From assembly GCA_026552955.1 (NCBI GenBank), contig JAPMTS010000012.1, positions 36,106 to 100,105 on the forward strand: a DNA stretch of 64,000 bases, given 5' to 3'. Below are positions 55,329 to 64,000 of the stretch, in pieces. This DNA is from Candidatus Methanoperedens sp. Its GTDB lineage: Archaea; Halobacteriota; Methanosarcinia; Methanosarcinales; Methanoperedenaceae. How positions within the stretch are numbered: position 1 is the stretch's first letter; every line of letters starts with the position of its first letter. Position numbers and translations under genes: made by a program. Under the pieces are notes generated by a model. That model made no database searches and had not been told where the DNA came from. It saw only the letters and a list, made by a program, of their open reading frames with translations.

Positions 55329-58300
55329 TCACTCATTCTTCTTCACCACCAGGAAATACACACCAGCTCCGATGATCACCAGAACGATCAGGCCGATTAT
55401 CCAGGTCATGATACTCGACTCCTCGACCGGTGCAGGGGCCGTACCTGCAGGGGTAGGCGTCCCGATCGGTGGTGTTATTGTGGCTGTAGGTTTTGCTGCT
55501 GCTAATTTTGCGGTTATGGCAAATGGTGAGAAAGAATTGGTCTTTCCCTCAAGGTATGTGTTGGTATCGTCTTTGGACAATACCTTTGTCTCAAGATTTA
55601 TCCAGCTGCTGCCGTCCCATTTCATAAGCACGATATCTTTTGCCGCAACACTGTTCGCGCTCATCCATGAATTATCTACTCTGAATTTGATGAGCGCTTC
55701 CTTGATGTTCTTTGGTACTGCCATGCCCAGGGTCCCGATCCAGATGTTGGTGTTCTTATAAACAAGTCCACCAGGTGCTGCATTCACAAGAGTCGAAGTA
55801 CCCTTCAATACTTCTACGGTCCCTGTGACTACACCAAGGCTGACGTTGCCGGTGATATTGACGAACATTATGGGATTCCTGGGTTCCTTGAATCTGTAGG
55901 ATGTTAGAACACCTTTAGATATCTCCAGGTCATATTTCTCGACACTTCGATATTGGTGGAGTTCTCATCCGACCCACCGCCGCCGCCACCGCCTCCACCG
56001 CCTCCGCCGCCGCCGCCACCGCCACTGCTGACGCCGCCAGAAGTTGTTGTGCCAAGAAGGGCAAAGGTGCTAAAGTGGTTTGGAGCGGTTTCTACATACC
56101 ATCTGCCGCTCATATTTCCGCTGGCGATCGTGATGAGTTTTTCCCAGGCAGGTGTCGAAGCGGTCGTATTATAATAATACATTGCAACACCTCCTGTATA
56201 CGTGGACGGATCGGTGTCGAAATATAATCTCAGCGTATGGTTCGTCACATTAGCCGCAGTCGTGTCATTGCTCCGGATGACAATGAAATTTCCCAGCTTT
56301 GTTCCTGAGGGTAATGCTACACCATCAGGACTTAGGTAAGTCTCCGATATGTTCACTTTCATATCATGGGTAAGATTGACAGACATTGCAAAACCCATCG
56401 AAGTACCCATACTGCTGTCATTCAATAGAGTGAGTGTGTTTTCAGGAACAAACGTATCCTGGCTCTGTTCAATTACCAGTTGTGATATGCGTACAGCTTC
56501 GTAAACTTTTGTGAAGTTTATGCCCTGGTAGGTTACCCAGCCAGTGCCGCTTGATATCTGTCCTTCATACTCATAAGCAGAGCTGCCGATTACCGTTACT
56601 CCTGAAAGGATGATATCACTCAGGCTGGCAACATTCGTTATTGTACTGGTGCTGCTCACGATCACAGATTCGAGTGTGGAGTTGGAAACGGTCGCACCGG
56701 TCAACGTGGAATTTGTGATAAATGCATTACCGCTTATAGATGAACCGGTAAGGTTCGAACTATCTACAGTTGAGCCCCCAATTGTGGAATTATCAACATT
56801 TGAATCACTGTATGTGCCTCTGATAACCGAGTTATCAGTGATCGAAGTAAGTTCGCCCGTCACAATTGAATCCGTTATAAGCGTTGAGTTACCCTGGACA
56901 TCTGCTCCGTTTGTGACATTTGAGTTTACAAGGGTTGCGCCGATAAGGTTTGCACCGTCAGTAACATTCGAGTTCACAAGGGTTGCACCCCCGCTAGCGT
57001 TTGAATTGTTGTCAACAGTGCTGCTGATATTGGTGTAATTTGCGCTTGCGTTCCTGATGATCGCATTCAGTGTGATGCTTGCATTCTTTACCTGGGAACT
57101 GTTGTCTATGGTTATTGTTAATGGCCAGCCCCCGAAGTTCGTGTTATTTACTTCCACAACAACATACCCTGTGGATGTAGTGGTATTCAGAAGCAGTGTA
57201 CCCGGTATCGTAGTATTCGTAACGACCATAGATCCATTGGTTTTTGAAGTCACCACACTAAATGTGGCATTGTCGCCTGTATTTACCACTGTCAGGTTGA
57301 AGCTTACATTCTGTCCTTCATCCGCTGAACCCACTGTTCTATTGGCTGTTACGGTGACCGTATTTGGGGAAAGCAAAATAGCAGGTACTGTTGTTAAATT
57401 GTTCAAAGTAACAGATACGTTCTTGGTACTGGTATTGTCGGAATATCCCGGGTTTGAAACACTAATATTGTATGTCTCAGGAAGAAGCGATATCGAATAT
57501 GTTCCCAATGAATTGGTTGTGGTTGTTACAGAAGAACCAGTTGCATTAGTAATATTAACAGTAGCGCCGCTTATTCCAATGCTTGTGCCTTTCTTAACAA
57601 CACTGCCTTTTAATGTTCCATTGCTCAGTGCCAGGTCAAGGAGATTATTATATCCACTGACAGTTCTTGTATGCACTATTATGCCGTTCACTTTGAATAT
57701 TATGAGTTCCCCATAGCTCACGCCAACATCCAGAGGATTATTGTCGTTTCGGAGCACAGATACTGAATACGCACCGTCAGATGAGCTGGTGGTATTCCCA
57801 ACTTCTGTACCGTCCTGGTCAGTTACATTTATTGTAGCCAAGCTCAAAACACCATTCACTGTGACACTGCCATAATAATTGGTTGGATAATCAAGTGGGG
57901 ATGAGGTTACAGATGTTGTGGTATTAACATACGCTTTCGTGCTGGAGTTCCCAACTGAGGTCGCGGTCACATTTATGAGGTATACCCCTTGTGTTGCATT
58001 TGTCACATTGAGCGATAGAGTTGTAGATGCTCCTGCATCCAGGGAAGGAACACTCGTCTTATTCAGGGTCCCTGAGGATACATTTCCTTCCATCGTAATG
58101 CTAAATCCGTCTGTTGATTCACCGGTATTTGTCAGGTTAAGCAAGAATGTCGCATTTACTCCCGGTCTTGTCGAAGCGTTCAATCCTGAAATGCTGGTAA
58201 GCGTGACATTTGTCTCGGATACAACGAACCTGAATCCGGTTAGTGTTGCGTTTTCAGAAGTATTCAGGGGATTTGTAATGGTTACGTTAAATAAATCAGT

Positions 58301-58660
58301 AGGAGTAGAACTGTCCAGAGTGAAACTGGTATTAGTCATATTTGTAACGGTTGTTGTCGTGTTGTCTGCACCGGAACCATTAACATCGACCGTCGGCGCG
58401 CCTGTAACATTTATGTTGAAAAGAGCGCCGTTTGCAGTTGCATTTGTCATGTTGATTGTTACAATGATCGGAACGTTGGTCAATGATGTGGCTGTATCGA
58501 CGCTTAAAGTAATATTACTGCCCACAGCTGATGCATTCACACCAGCCTGCTGGGGATTTGCAGCATTCGCAGTTCCTGCCGCTATCCCGAAAAGCAGCAA
58601 TACAATCACAATTCTTAAAACATTCCATAAATTATTTTCTTTCCGCCTCATTATTTCCAT
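55329..58660 (-). pseudogene. S-layer-like surface protein interrupted by a one-base frameshift
   Basis: Two frames, 58660-55904 and 55868-55329, are one gene. The paralogue at the left edge reads GAAGTGATCGAG where this gene has GAAGTGTCGAG, one A fewer (between 55943 and 55944 on the plus strand). Restoring it joins the frames into 1110 residues. Order: signal peptide (about 15-33), beta-sandwich possibly cohesin-like (45-160), CARDB-like repeats, carboxypeptidase-regulatory-like domain (about 340-420), a pentapeptide/beta-helix-like region of NSTLTG-type repeats (about 540-700), a domain ending STFALLGTTT, a glycine run, a PGF-pre-PGF domain, a Pro/Thr stretch and a plain membrane helix (IIGLIVLVIIGAGVYFL) ending KKNE. 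May be a sequencing error, phase variation or true decay. Confidence 0.85.
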
Positions 58661-58741
58661 ATCTCCTTCAATTTAAATAACACGATAATTATAAATTTCA
58701 ATCGCCATACCCATGAAATTTACATGTCAATAATCATTGTC

Positions 58742-58770
58742 ATCATCATATATATAACTTTGTTCACCTT
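58742..58770 (-). promoter_or_regulatory. Promoter region of the surface/cytochrome block
   Basis: On the minus strand GTTATATATGA lies about 90 bases before the start at 58660 and just after GGTGAACAAAGTT (58756-58768), the 13-mer also found upstream of the Kelch gene. Confidence 0.4.
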
Positions 58771-58841
58771 AACAATAACTTTAAGACGTTAAAATTTCTC
58801 ATCTCAGGTAAGTTTTTTTACCTCCTGTGAAATATCAGAGT

Positions 58842-59498
58842 ATGCGTTTTGACCTGCACATCCATTCAAAATATTCCTCGGACAGCGGATTGGCAATTGA
58901 GGATATAGTAAAAAAAGCCGTGCAAAAAGGGCTGGATGGGATCGCAATATGCGACCACAATACTATAGCGGGAAGTTACCATGCAAGTAAATACGTTACA
59001 AAATTGAACCTCCCTTTGCTTGTCCTGCCGGGTGTGGAAGTCTCAACGACGCTGGGTCATCTCATAGTACTTGGAATAAGGGAAAACATTCCAGCAGGCA
59101 TGACGCCGGGTGAGACGATCATGATAGCACGGCAAAAAGGCGGAGTTGTCATAGTCCCCCATCCTTTCAAAATAAGAAGTATCGGAAATGTGGAAGGGCT
59201 GGATATTGATGCTATTGAGACATTTAATTCCAGGTGCTTTTTCGGGGAAAATGAACAAGCCCGAAAGATGGCAATGGAACTTGGAAAACCGCAAGTCGGA
59301 GGAAGTGATTCCCACATGCTGGGAACAATCGGGATAGGGTATACGGAAATTGACGCAGAACCTGATGAAACATCCGTATTAAATGCCATACGAAATGGAA
59401 AGACCCACCCCGGGGGGAAGAACGCTCCTTTGTATATTATAATAATCCAGGTATTTCGCGGAGTCCTCAGACGTCTGAGGACGACACGGGAAAAATGA
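58842..59498 (+). CDS. PHP-domain phosphoesterase
   Basis: 218 residues from the ATG at 58842; a GTG at 58827 would add five. PHP motifs are DLHIHSKYSSDS at the N-terminus, ICDHNTIAGS, PGVEVSTTLGHLI, VIVPHP and GGSDSHML, giving the full set of metal ligands. Stand-alone PHP proteins of this size cleave phosphomonoesters or nucleotides; the substrate is unknown. Divergent from the surface/cytochrome block. Confidence 0.88.
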   Translation: MRFDLHIHSKYSSDSGLAIEDIVKKAVQKGLDGIAICDHNTIAGSYHASKYVTKLNLPLLVLPGVEVSTTLGHLIVLGIRENIPAGMTPGETIMIARQKGGVVIVPHPFKIRSIGNVEGLDIDAIETFNSRCFFGENEQARKMAMELGKPQVGGSDSHMLGTIGIGYTEIDAEPDETSVLNAIRNGKTHPGGKNAPLYIIIIQVFRGVLRRLRTTREK

Positions 59499-59541
59499 AT
59501 TGAACATCATTTTTGAAAAGATATAAATGTTCATCCGTAAT

Positions 59542-60963
59542 ATGAAATACGCAATGGTAGAATATGATGTAATTATTATAGGAGGAGGAATAAGCGGGCT
59601 TTTATCGGCTCTTACTCTCTCAAAGCACGGCAAGAAAGTGCTTTTGCTTGAAAAGGATGATGCAGTTGGAGGCAATTGCAACAGTTACATGGTAGACGGT
59701 TTCCAGGTAGATACTGGTCCTCATGCGATCACACACCTGCGGGAAGGACCTTTGCGCAGGTTGATGGATGAATACTTTACATATATGCCTTTTTTCGTAG
59801 ATTATGGGCACTATTATGTTCGTACCGAAAAAGGTCTCACGAAAATTCCCTCCAATATAAAAGATTTTGTAACTTTTGATGTTCTTCCAAGAAAAGACCG
59901 GCTCATGCTTTCACAGGCATTGACGAAAGCCCTGACCCAGATGACCTTTGGAATGCTGGATGGCGAGCAGCCTGTTTATGATTATCTTCCCAAAGGACTT
60001 TCCGGGGATACATATGATTTCGTAAATGCCATCGCATATTTTCTTTCCGGGAAATCCATGAAAGACACATCTGTAAACCGTGTACTATACGGGAGCAGTT
60101 TTGTAAGGGACAGTGTTCCAGAGGATATTTTTGAAGACGTTGAGATGGCACCGGGTACATCTTATGCTTCACTCATAACAGAGAAATTATCAAAATACCA
60201 GTTAAAAGGTCATCTTACCTCATTTAGCCGGCTTGCCACCAATAAAGTATCCTATGCTCAGGCTTACCCTCGCGGAGGATTGAGGTCACTTCTCCATGCG
60301 GTATTATATTCAATGCCAGGGACAGTGCAAATAAAAACCGGTTCGAAAGTGTGCAGGATATTGACCGGGGGTGAACATGCAATTGGTGTTGCTACAGATA
60401 CTGATTCTTATTCTTCGGAGATTGTCGTTTACACAGGTTTTGTAAAAAACCTTCCTTCCCTTCTTCCATTACCTTCGGAATATGTAAAGAAACTTTCAAC
60501 GATAGACCAGACTCTCAGCCTTACAATATGGCTGGGATTAAAGGAAAAAATGAAAGAATTTGATTATACCGGTTCAGAGGTATGGTTCAAGGGTGGAGCA
60601 TACTGGGCGATGCCCATCAGCAACTACGATGCAAGCATTGCGCCCAGAGGTAAACAGCTTGTGGGATTTACTTTTGTTATTGATGAAAAAAATGACCTCG
60701 ATCGCGAAAAGAAAAAAGCCATGGAATTGATCATGAAGGCTGTCCCTGGTATTGAAGAAATGATCGAAATGACACACTACCAGGTGACGATACCAGAAAA
60801 AGCCGCTGTGACCATAAATGGATATTTCGCAGGAACGCGTTCACCAGTCAGGAACATCTATCTTGCAGGGACTGATACCGATAGCCGCAGCATGGGAGTA
60901 ACGAGGGCGGCATATTCGGTTCTTGAGATGTTAAAAGCCATGAAAGAGGATAAGATACTCTGA
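59542..60963 (+). CDS. NAD(P)/FAD-dependent oxidoreductase, phytoene desaturase/CrtISO-like
   Basis: About 473 residues; in-frame ATGs at 59527, 59542 and 59554 are possible, none with a strong RBS. The dinucleotide-binding motif DVIIIGGGISGLLSALTLSKHG with EKDDAVGGNCNSY is at the start, and the FAD-contact end is IYLAGTDTDSRSMGVTRAAYS. The layout matches carotenoid desaturase/isomerase and related flavoproteins used in isoprenoid modification. No carotenoid genes lie nearby, so the substrate is open. Confidence 0.82.
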   Translation: MKYAMVEYDVIIIGGGISGLLSALTLSKHGKKVLLLEKDDAVGGNCNSYMVDGFQVDTGPHAITHLREGPLRRLMDEYFTYMPFFVDYGHYYVRTEKGLTKIPSNIKDFVTFDVLPRKDRLMLSQALTKALTQMTFGMLDGEQPVYDYLPKGLSGDTYDFVNAIAYFLSGKSMKDTSVNRVLYGSSFVRDSVPEDIFEDVEMAPGTSYASLITEKLSKYQLKGHLTSFSRLATNKVSYAQAYPRGGLRSLLHAVLYSMPGTVQIKTGSKVCRILTGGEHAIGVATDTDSYSSEIVVYTGFVKNLPSLLPLPSEYVKKLSTIDQTLSLTIWLGLKEKMKEFDYTGSEVWFKGGAYWAMPISNYDASIAPRGKQLVGFTFVIDEKNDLDREKKKAMELIMKAVPGIEEMIEMTHYQVTIPEKAAVTINGYFAGTRSPVRNIYLAGTDTDSRSMGVTRAAYSVLEMLKAMKEDKIL

Positions 60964-60973
60964 TTTTTTTTGG

Positions 60974-61294
60974 TTACTGTTTTTTCCTGTTTTTCATATA
61001 ATCGGAAAAACCTGAATTAAGAACAAAAACAATGCCAATAGTGAATATTAAAAAACCCAGCAATTTCATATTTGATATGTTTTCTTTTAGAAGAAGCAAG
61101 ACTCCGGCATGCAGCACAAGGAGGGCGAGAATTATGGATGTGATCTCCTTGAACCTGGGAAAAAGGATAAAAAATATCATGCCGGACAAATATGTACCTG
61201 CGCCAAGATATGCAAAAGCGATATTTCCATAAAATATCCCCAAAATGAGAAATATAGAACCCAGTACTGCTAACAGGGCAATTTTTTTATTCAT
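60974..61294 (-). CDS. Small membrane protein, four helices
   Basis: 106 residues with about four hydrophobic segments (IALLAVLGSIFLILGIFYG, YLSGMIFFILF, IILALLVLHAGVLLLL, FLIFTIGIVFVLNSG) and a basic tail KNRKKQ. Family not recognised. Convergent with the oxidoreductase; the next minus-strand gene upstream is another small membrane protein. Confidence 0.6.
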   Translation of the reverse strand: MNKKIALLAVLGSIFLILGIFYGNIAFAYLGAGTYLSGMIFFILFPRFKEITSIILALLVLHAGVLLLLKENISNMKLLGFLIFTIGIVFVLNSGFSDYMKNRKKQ

Positions 61295-61324
61295 TAAGGT
61301 CTTTGATATCGGTGAACGTGTATT

Positions 61325-61663
61325 TTAATCTTCGTTTTTTACTTCGACTCTTATTTCCCTGACCAACTTGATGCCCAGTCCTCCGATCCTCCCGCCTGCT
61401 GAGGCAACAAAGGTCATAAGCAAGAACCACAGTCCCATGTTGGTCATCGTGCTTGATTCCTTTCCGGATATCAGCTCGGTTTCCATAGGCGGGATTCCCG
61501 GGCCTGTCGGCAGGGATAACTTGACGTCGTTCATTTGAATAACAGAAGGTGCAGCCTCTGCACCTGTATATACGATGTACATCGAATATACCGAAAAGAG
61601 TATGAAGAGAAGACCAAATGCAAGCAGGCCATATCCTATTCCTTTTATATTTTTAATTTCCAT
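61325..61663 (-). CDS. Small membrane protein of unknown function
   Basis: 112 residues from the ATG at 61663; the frame is open 38 codons further, but that part looks non-coding and has no RBS. Two membrane helices (GYGLLAFGLLFILFSVYSMYIV and NMGLWFLLMTFVASAGG) flank a ~45-residue loop, with a charged C-terminus (REIRVEVKNED). Family not recognised. It is divergent from hppA with about 140 bases between. Confidence 0.6.
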   Translation of the reverse strand: MEIKNIKGIGYGLLAFGLLFILFSVYSMYIVYTGAEAAPSVIQMNDVKLSLPTGPGIPPMETELISGKESSTMTNMGLWFLLMTFVASAGGRIGGLGIKLVREIRVEVKNED

Positions 61664-61756
61664 TCTTTCACTTCGCCATTTATTTTTAGTACCATTATAT
61701 TTATTTAAATTATCAATATATAAAAATATCCTGAGTGAACATGATGATAGGTAAAT

Positions 61757-61805
61757 AATATATATAGATACAACCAACTTGGCGAAGAAATATCAGGAGG
61801 AATTA
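61757..61805 (+). promoter_or_regulatory. TATA box and RBS of hppA
   Basis: ATAATATATATAG (about 61755-61767) is a TATA element; CAGGAGG at 61794-61800 is a near-perfect RBS four bases before the ATG at 61805. Confidence 0.6.
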
Positions 61806-63859
61806 TGGCAATTGCTGATGTATTGTTGTATAGCGCCCCGCTTGCGGGAATTATTGGTTTAATATTTGCAGTGTATCTTGTTTTGTATATTTTGAAACTT
61901 GATCCCGGAACAGATAAGATGAAAGAGATCGCCTCAGCTATTCAGGAAGGCGCTATGGCCTATCTGAACAGGCAGTACAAGACCGTGGCAGTAATTGCAG
62001 TAATACTTACTATACTGATCGCACTGGCAATAAATATTGAAACTGCTTTAGCGTTTGTGCTCGGGGCGGTAATGTCAGCAGCAGCAGGATACCTGGGGAT
62101 GAACATATCCGTGAGAAGCAATGTGCGCTGCGCCAATGCCGCCAAAGAGGGAATGAAAAAAGCCCTTGATGTGGCTTTTAAGGGCGGCGCAGTAACAGGA
62201 ATATCCGTTGCAAGCCTGGCACTTCTTGGAGTTAGCGGATTGTTCATAGTTTTCGGAGCAAAACTTGATGCCGTAGATAAAATAGTAGGATTCGGTTTTG
62301 GAGCATCACTTATCAGTCTTTTTGCCAGGATAGGCGGCGGCATTTATACAAAAGCAGCAGATGTGGGAACAGACCTTGTGGGAAAAGTTGAGGCGGGGAT
62401 ACCTGAGGACGACCCGCGAAATCCCGGTGTCATTGCAGACAATGTCGGGGATAATGTTGGCGACTGCGCCGGAATGGCAGCAGACCTTTTTGAGACGTAT
62501 GCAGTAACTGCCCTGGGGGCAATGCTTATCGGAGTTACTGTCATCGAAACTTTTCCGAATGCGATCATATATCCGTTAGTGATCGGGGCGGCAGCTATTA
62601 TCGCTTCCATAATCGGCATATTTTTCGTAAAACTCGGAAAATCAGGGAACATAATGGGTGCAATGTATAACGGGGCGATCGTTGCAGGAATAATATCCTT
62701 GATCCTGTTCTACCTGATAACCGCGCAGATGATGGATGGCAATATTGGCTTATTCATTAGTGCGCTTGTGGGTCTTGGCGTGACTGCGGCAATGATAATC
62801 ATAACTGAGTATTATACATCAACTGAGCACGGCCCTGTCAAGGCGATAGCAGATGCATCAGTGACAGGTCCCGGGACAAATATCATTACGGGACTTTCTA
62901 TAGGTCTTCAGAGCACGGCTTTGCCGGTTATCGTTATTTGTGCAGGCATCCTGACCTCCTACATGGTCATGGGAGGCGGAACACTGGGATTATACGGCAT
63001 TGCAATAGCAGCAGCGGCAATGTTGTCCGTTACCGGTATAATAATAGCTATAGACTCCTATGGCCCCATCACGGACAATGCAGGCGGGATAGCTGAAATG
63101 GCTGAGCTGCCAAAGGAAGTTAGGGATATAACGGATCCGCTGGATGCCGTTGGCAATACTACAAAAGCCGTCACCAAAGGTTATGCAATAGGTTCGGCAG
63201 CCCTGGGCGCCCTGGCCCTGTATGCAGCCTACAGCAGCGAGATAACCAAACTGCGTGGAACTGCGCTGGAACTCAATCTCTCGGACCCGATGGTACTGGT
63301 TGGATTGCTTATTGGCGGCATGATCCCATTCCTTTTCGCGAGCTTCCTGATGGGAGCAGTGGGAAGAGCGGCAACAACCATAGTTACAGAAATAAGGCGC
63401 CAGTTCAGGGAAATTAAAGGTATAATGGAAGGAACGGCAAAACCGGATTACGGACGCTGTGTGGATATCGTTACCATCGCAGCCCAGAAGGAAATGATAA
63501 TACCCGGGCTTCTTGCAGTGCTTTCTCCCCTTGTCGTAGGTTTCGTCCTGGGCCCGGTAGCACTGGGAGGTCTCCTTATCGGGGTTATAATATCAGGTTT
63601 GCTTCTTGCCCTTATGATGACAACGGGAGGCGCAGCATGGGATAACGCCAAGAAATACATCGAATCAGGAAACCTTGGCGGGAAGAGACTGCCTGACGGC
63701 AGCAAGAACCCAACGCATGCGGCAGCGGTCGTTGGCGATACGGTTGGCGACCCCACCAAGGATACGGCAGGTCCGGCCATCAATCCATTGATAAAGGTCA
63801 TGAATATCGTGGCAATATTGTTTGCTGCGCTGATACTGAAATATAACCTGATGGGTTAA
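61805..63859 (+). CDS. hppA: Membrane proton-pumping pyrophosphatase (K+-independent type)
   Basis: 684 residues, about 16 membrane helices. Hydrolyses pyrophosphate and pumps protons. The catalytic signature [19 protein letters not shown] is intact, as are the second acidic motif ([13 protein letters not shown]) and the third ([19 protein letters not shown]). In the family, the residue after GNTT sets potassium dependence: Ala means K+-dependent, Lys K+-independent. Here GNTTKA carries K454, so a K+-independent H+-PPase is predicted. It would recover energy from biosynthetic pyrophosphate in an energy-limited cell. Confidence 0.94.
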   Translation: MAIADVLLYSAPLAGIIGLIFAVYLVLYILKLDPGTDKMKEIASAIQEGAMAYLNRQYKTVAVIAVILTILIALAINIETALAFVLGAVMSAAAGYLGMNISVRSNVRCANAAKEGMKKALDVAFKGGAVTGISVASLALLGVSGLFIVFGAKLDAVDKIVGFGFGASLISLFARIGGGIYTKAADVGTDLVGKVEAGIPEDDPRNPGVIADNVGDNVGDCAGMAADLFETYAVTALGAMLIGVTVIETFPNAIIYPLVIGAAAIIASIIGIFFVKLGKSGNIMGAMYNGAIVAGIISLILFYLITAQMMDGNIGLFISALVGLGVTAAMIIITEYYTSTEHGPVKAIADASVTGPGTNIITGLSIGLQSTALPVIVICAGILTSYMVMGGGTLGLYGIAIAAAAMLSVTGIIIAIDSYGPITDNAGGIAEMAELPKEVRDITDPLDAVGNTTKAVTKGYAIGSAALGALALYAAYSSEITKLRGTALELNLSDPMVLVGLLIGGMIPFLFASFLMGAVGRAATTIVTEIRRQFREIKGIMEGTAKPDYGRCVDIVTIAAQKEMIIPGLLAVLSPLVVGFVLGPVALGGLLIGVIISGLLLALMMTTGGAAWDNAKKYIESGNLGGKRLPDGSKNPTHAAAVVGDTVGDPTKDTAGPAINPLIKVMNIVAILFAALILKYNLMG

Positions 63860-63872
63860 AAAAAAAGCATAA

Positions 63873-63897
63873 GTCTGTGCGACTAGGCCGCACAGAC
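63873..63897 (+). terminator. Stem-loop after hppA
   Basis: A perfect 9-bp stem, GTCTGTGCG (63873-63881) with CGCACAGAC (63889-63897) and a 7-base loop, starts 14 bases after the hppA stop and an A-rich run. It probably marks the transcript end. The remaining ~100 bases to the window edge hold no supported gene. Confidence 0.55.
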
Positions 63898-64000
63898 CCG
63901 ATTTGTTAAACACCGATTTTCGTCAAGTGTTTATATCTCATAATTGAATCCAATTCAGGGTATCCAATCAAAGCGAATTTTCTTGTTACCTAACCATGGA

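Noticed and set aside
57057..58676. Long plus-strand frames (219 and 252 codons) inside the S-layer-like gene
   Set aside because: They read as Val/Leu-rich complements of Thr/Asn-rich repeats and have no family features or RBS.
1..64000. CRISPR array, rRNA or tRNA genes
   Set aside because: No regularly spaced repeats, no rRNA-like stretches and no convincing tRNA cloverleaf were seen by eye; a tRNA scan was not possible.

Overview
This is archaeal chromosomal DNA, most likely from a Methanosarcinales-type methane-metabolising archaeon close to Candidatus Methanoperedens (ANME-2d). That assignment is inference. It rests on methenyl-H4MPT cyclohydrolase (mch), an F420H2 oxidase-type flavodiiron protein, archaeal information-processing genes (S15, Rpo11, Csl4, Pcc1, Trm5, diphthine synthase, RecJ-like DHH), surface proteins with PGF-pre-PGF and PGF-CTERM modules, and two large multihaem c-type cytochromes, one with 17 haem motifs. 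No rRNA, tRNA or CRISPR array is visible.

Layout. 1-3050: an LamG/Ig-like surface protein that runs off the left edge. 3.2-4.9 kb: a PAP2 phosphatase and small genes. 4.9-13.5 kb: the most distinctive block, a clock-like module of RHH-domain regulator, GAF/PAS histidine kinase, KaiC, two KaiBs, PAS histidine kinase and REC-PAS response regulator. It is bracketed by two copies of a ~150-bp direct repeat, and a helical-repeat/zinc-ribbon protein follows the second copy. 14.6-18.2 kb: mch, a LUD protein, a nonsense-disrupted TnpB (IS200/IS605 type) and a CBS-domain protein. 18.3-20 kb: a membrane cytochrome b plus a heptahaem cytochrome c. 20-28.3 kb: a YkgJ Fe-S protein, an AN1-rhomboid fusion, a lipoprotein, an FtsZ-family paralogue, flavodiiron protein, a DUF1624-like membrane protein, a Ski2-like helicase and a VapC toxin with a decayed antitoxin. 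28.4-34.2 kb: tyrS, a Dabb protein, and a tight six-gene minus-strand operon (phosphoribosyltransferase, MTA phosphorylase, unknown protein, phosphohexuloisomerase, aminotransferase, Tsr3). 35.4-38.9 kb: proA, proB and two small archaeal genes. 38.9-43.2 kb: a minus-strand RNA-metabolism cluster (methyltransferase-like, METTL5-like, csl4, rpo11), then a GNAT protein and purB. 43.2-51.3 kb: a Kelch surface protein, dphB, trm5, a RelBE-type pair, and rps15-recJ-pcc1-MEKHLA. 51.4-58.7 kb: a surface/electron-transfer block on the minus strand (frameshifted S-layer-like protein, 17-haem cytochrome, PGF-CTERM protein). 58.8-64 kb: PHP phosphoesterase, FAD oxidoreductase, small membrane proteins and a K+-independent-type H+-pyrophosphatase.

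How the genes fit together. The 18-20 kb cytochrome b/c pair could pass electrons from the membrane quinol pool outward, and the 17-haem cytochrome with its surface-protein neighbours could carry them through the S-layer. mch belongs to the C1 pathway that would supply them. The Kai block looks like a self-contained KaiBC timer without KaiA, wired to two HisKA_2 kinases and a response regulator. Several loci show recent decay or recombination: TnpB stop codon, S-layer-like gene frameshift, antitoxin remnant, duplicated kinase halves and duplicated surface-protein modules.
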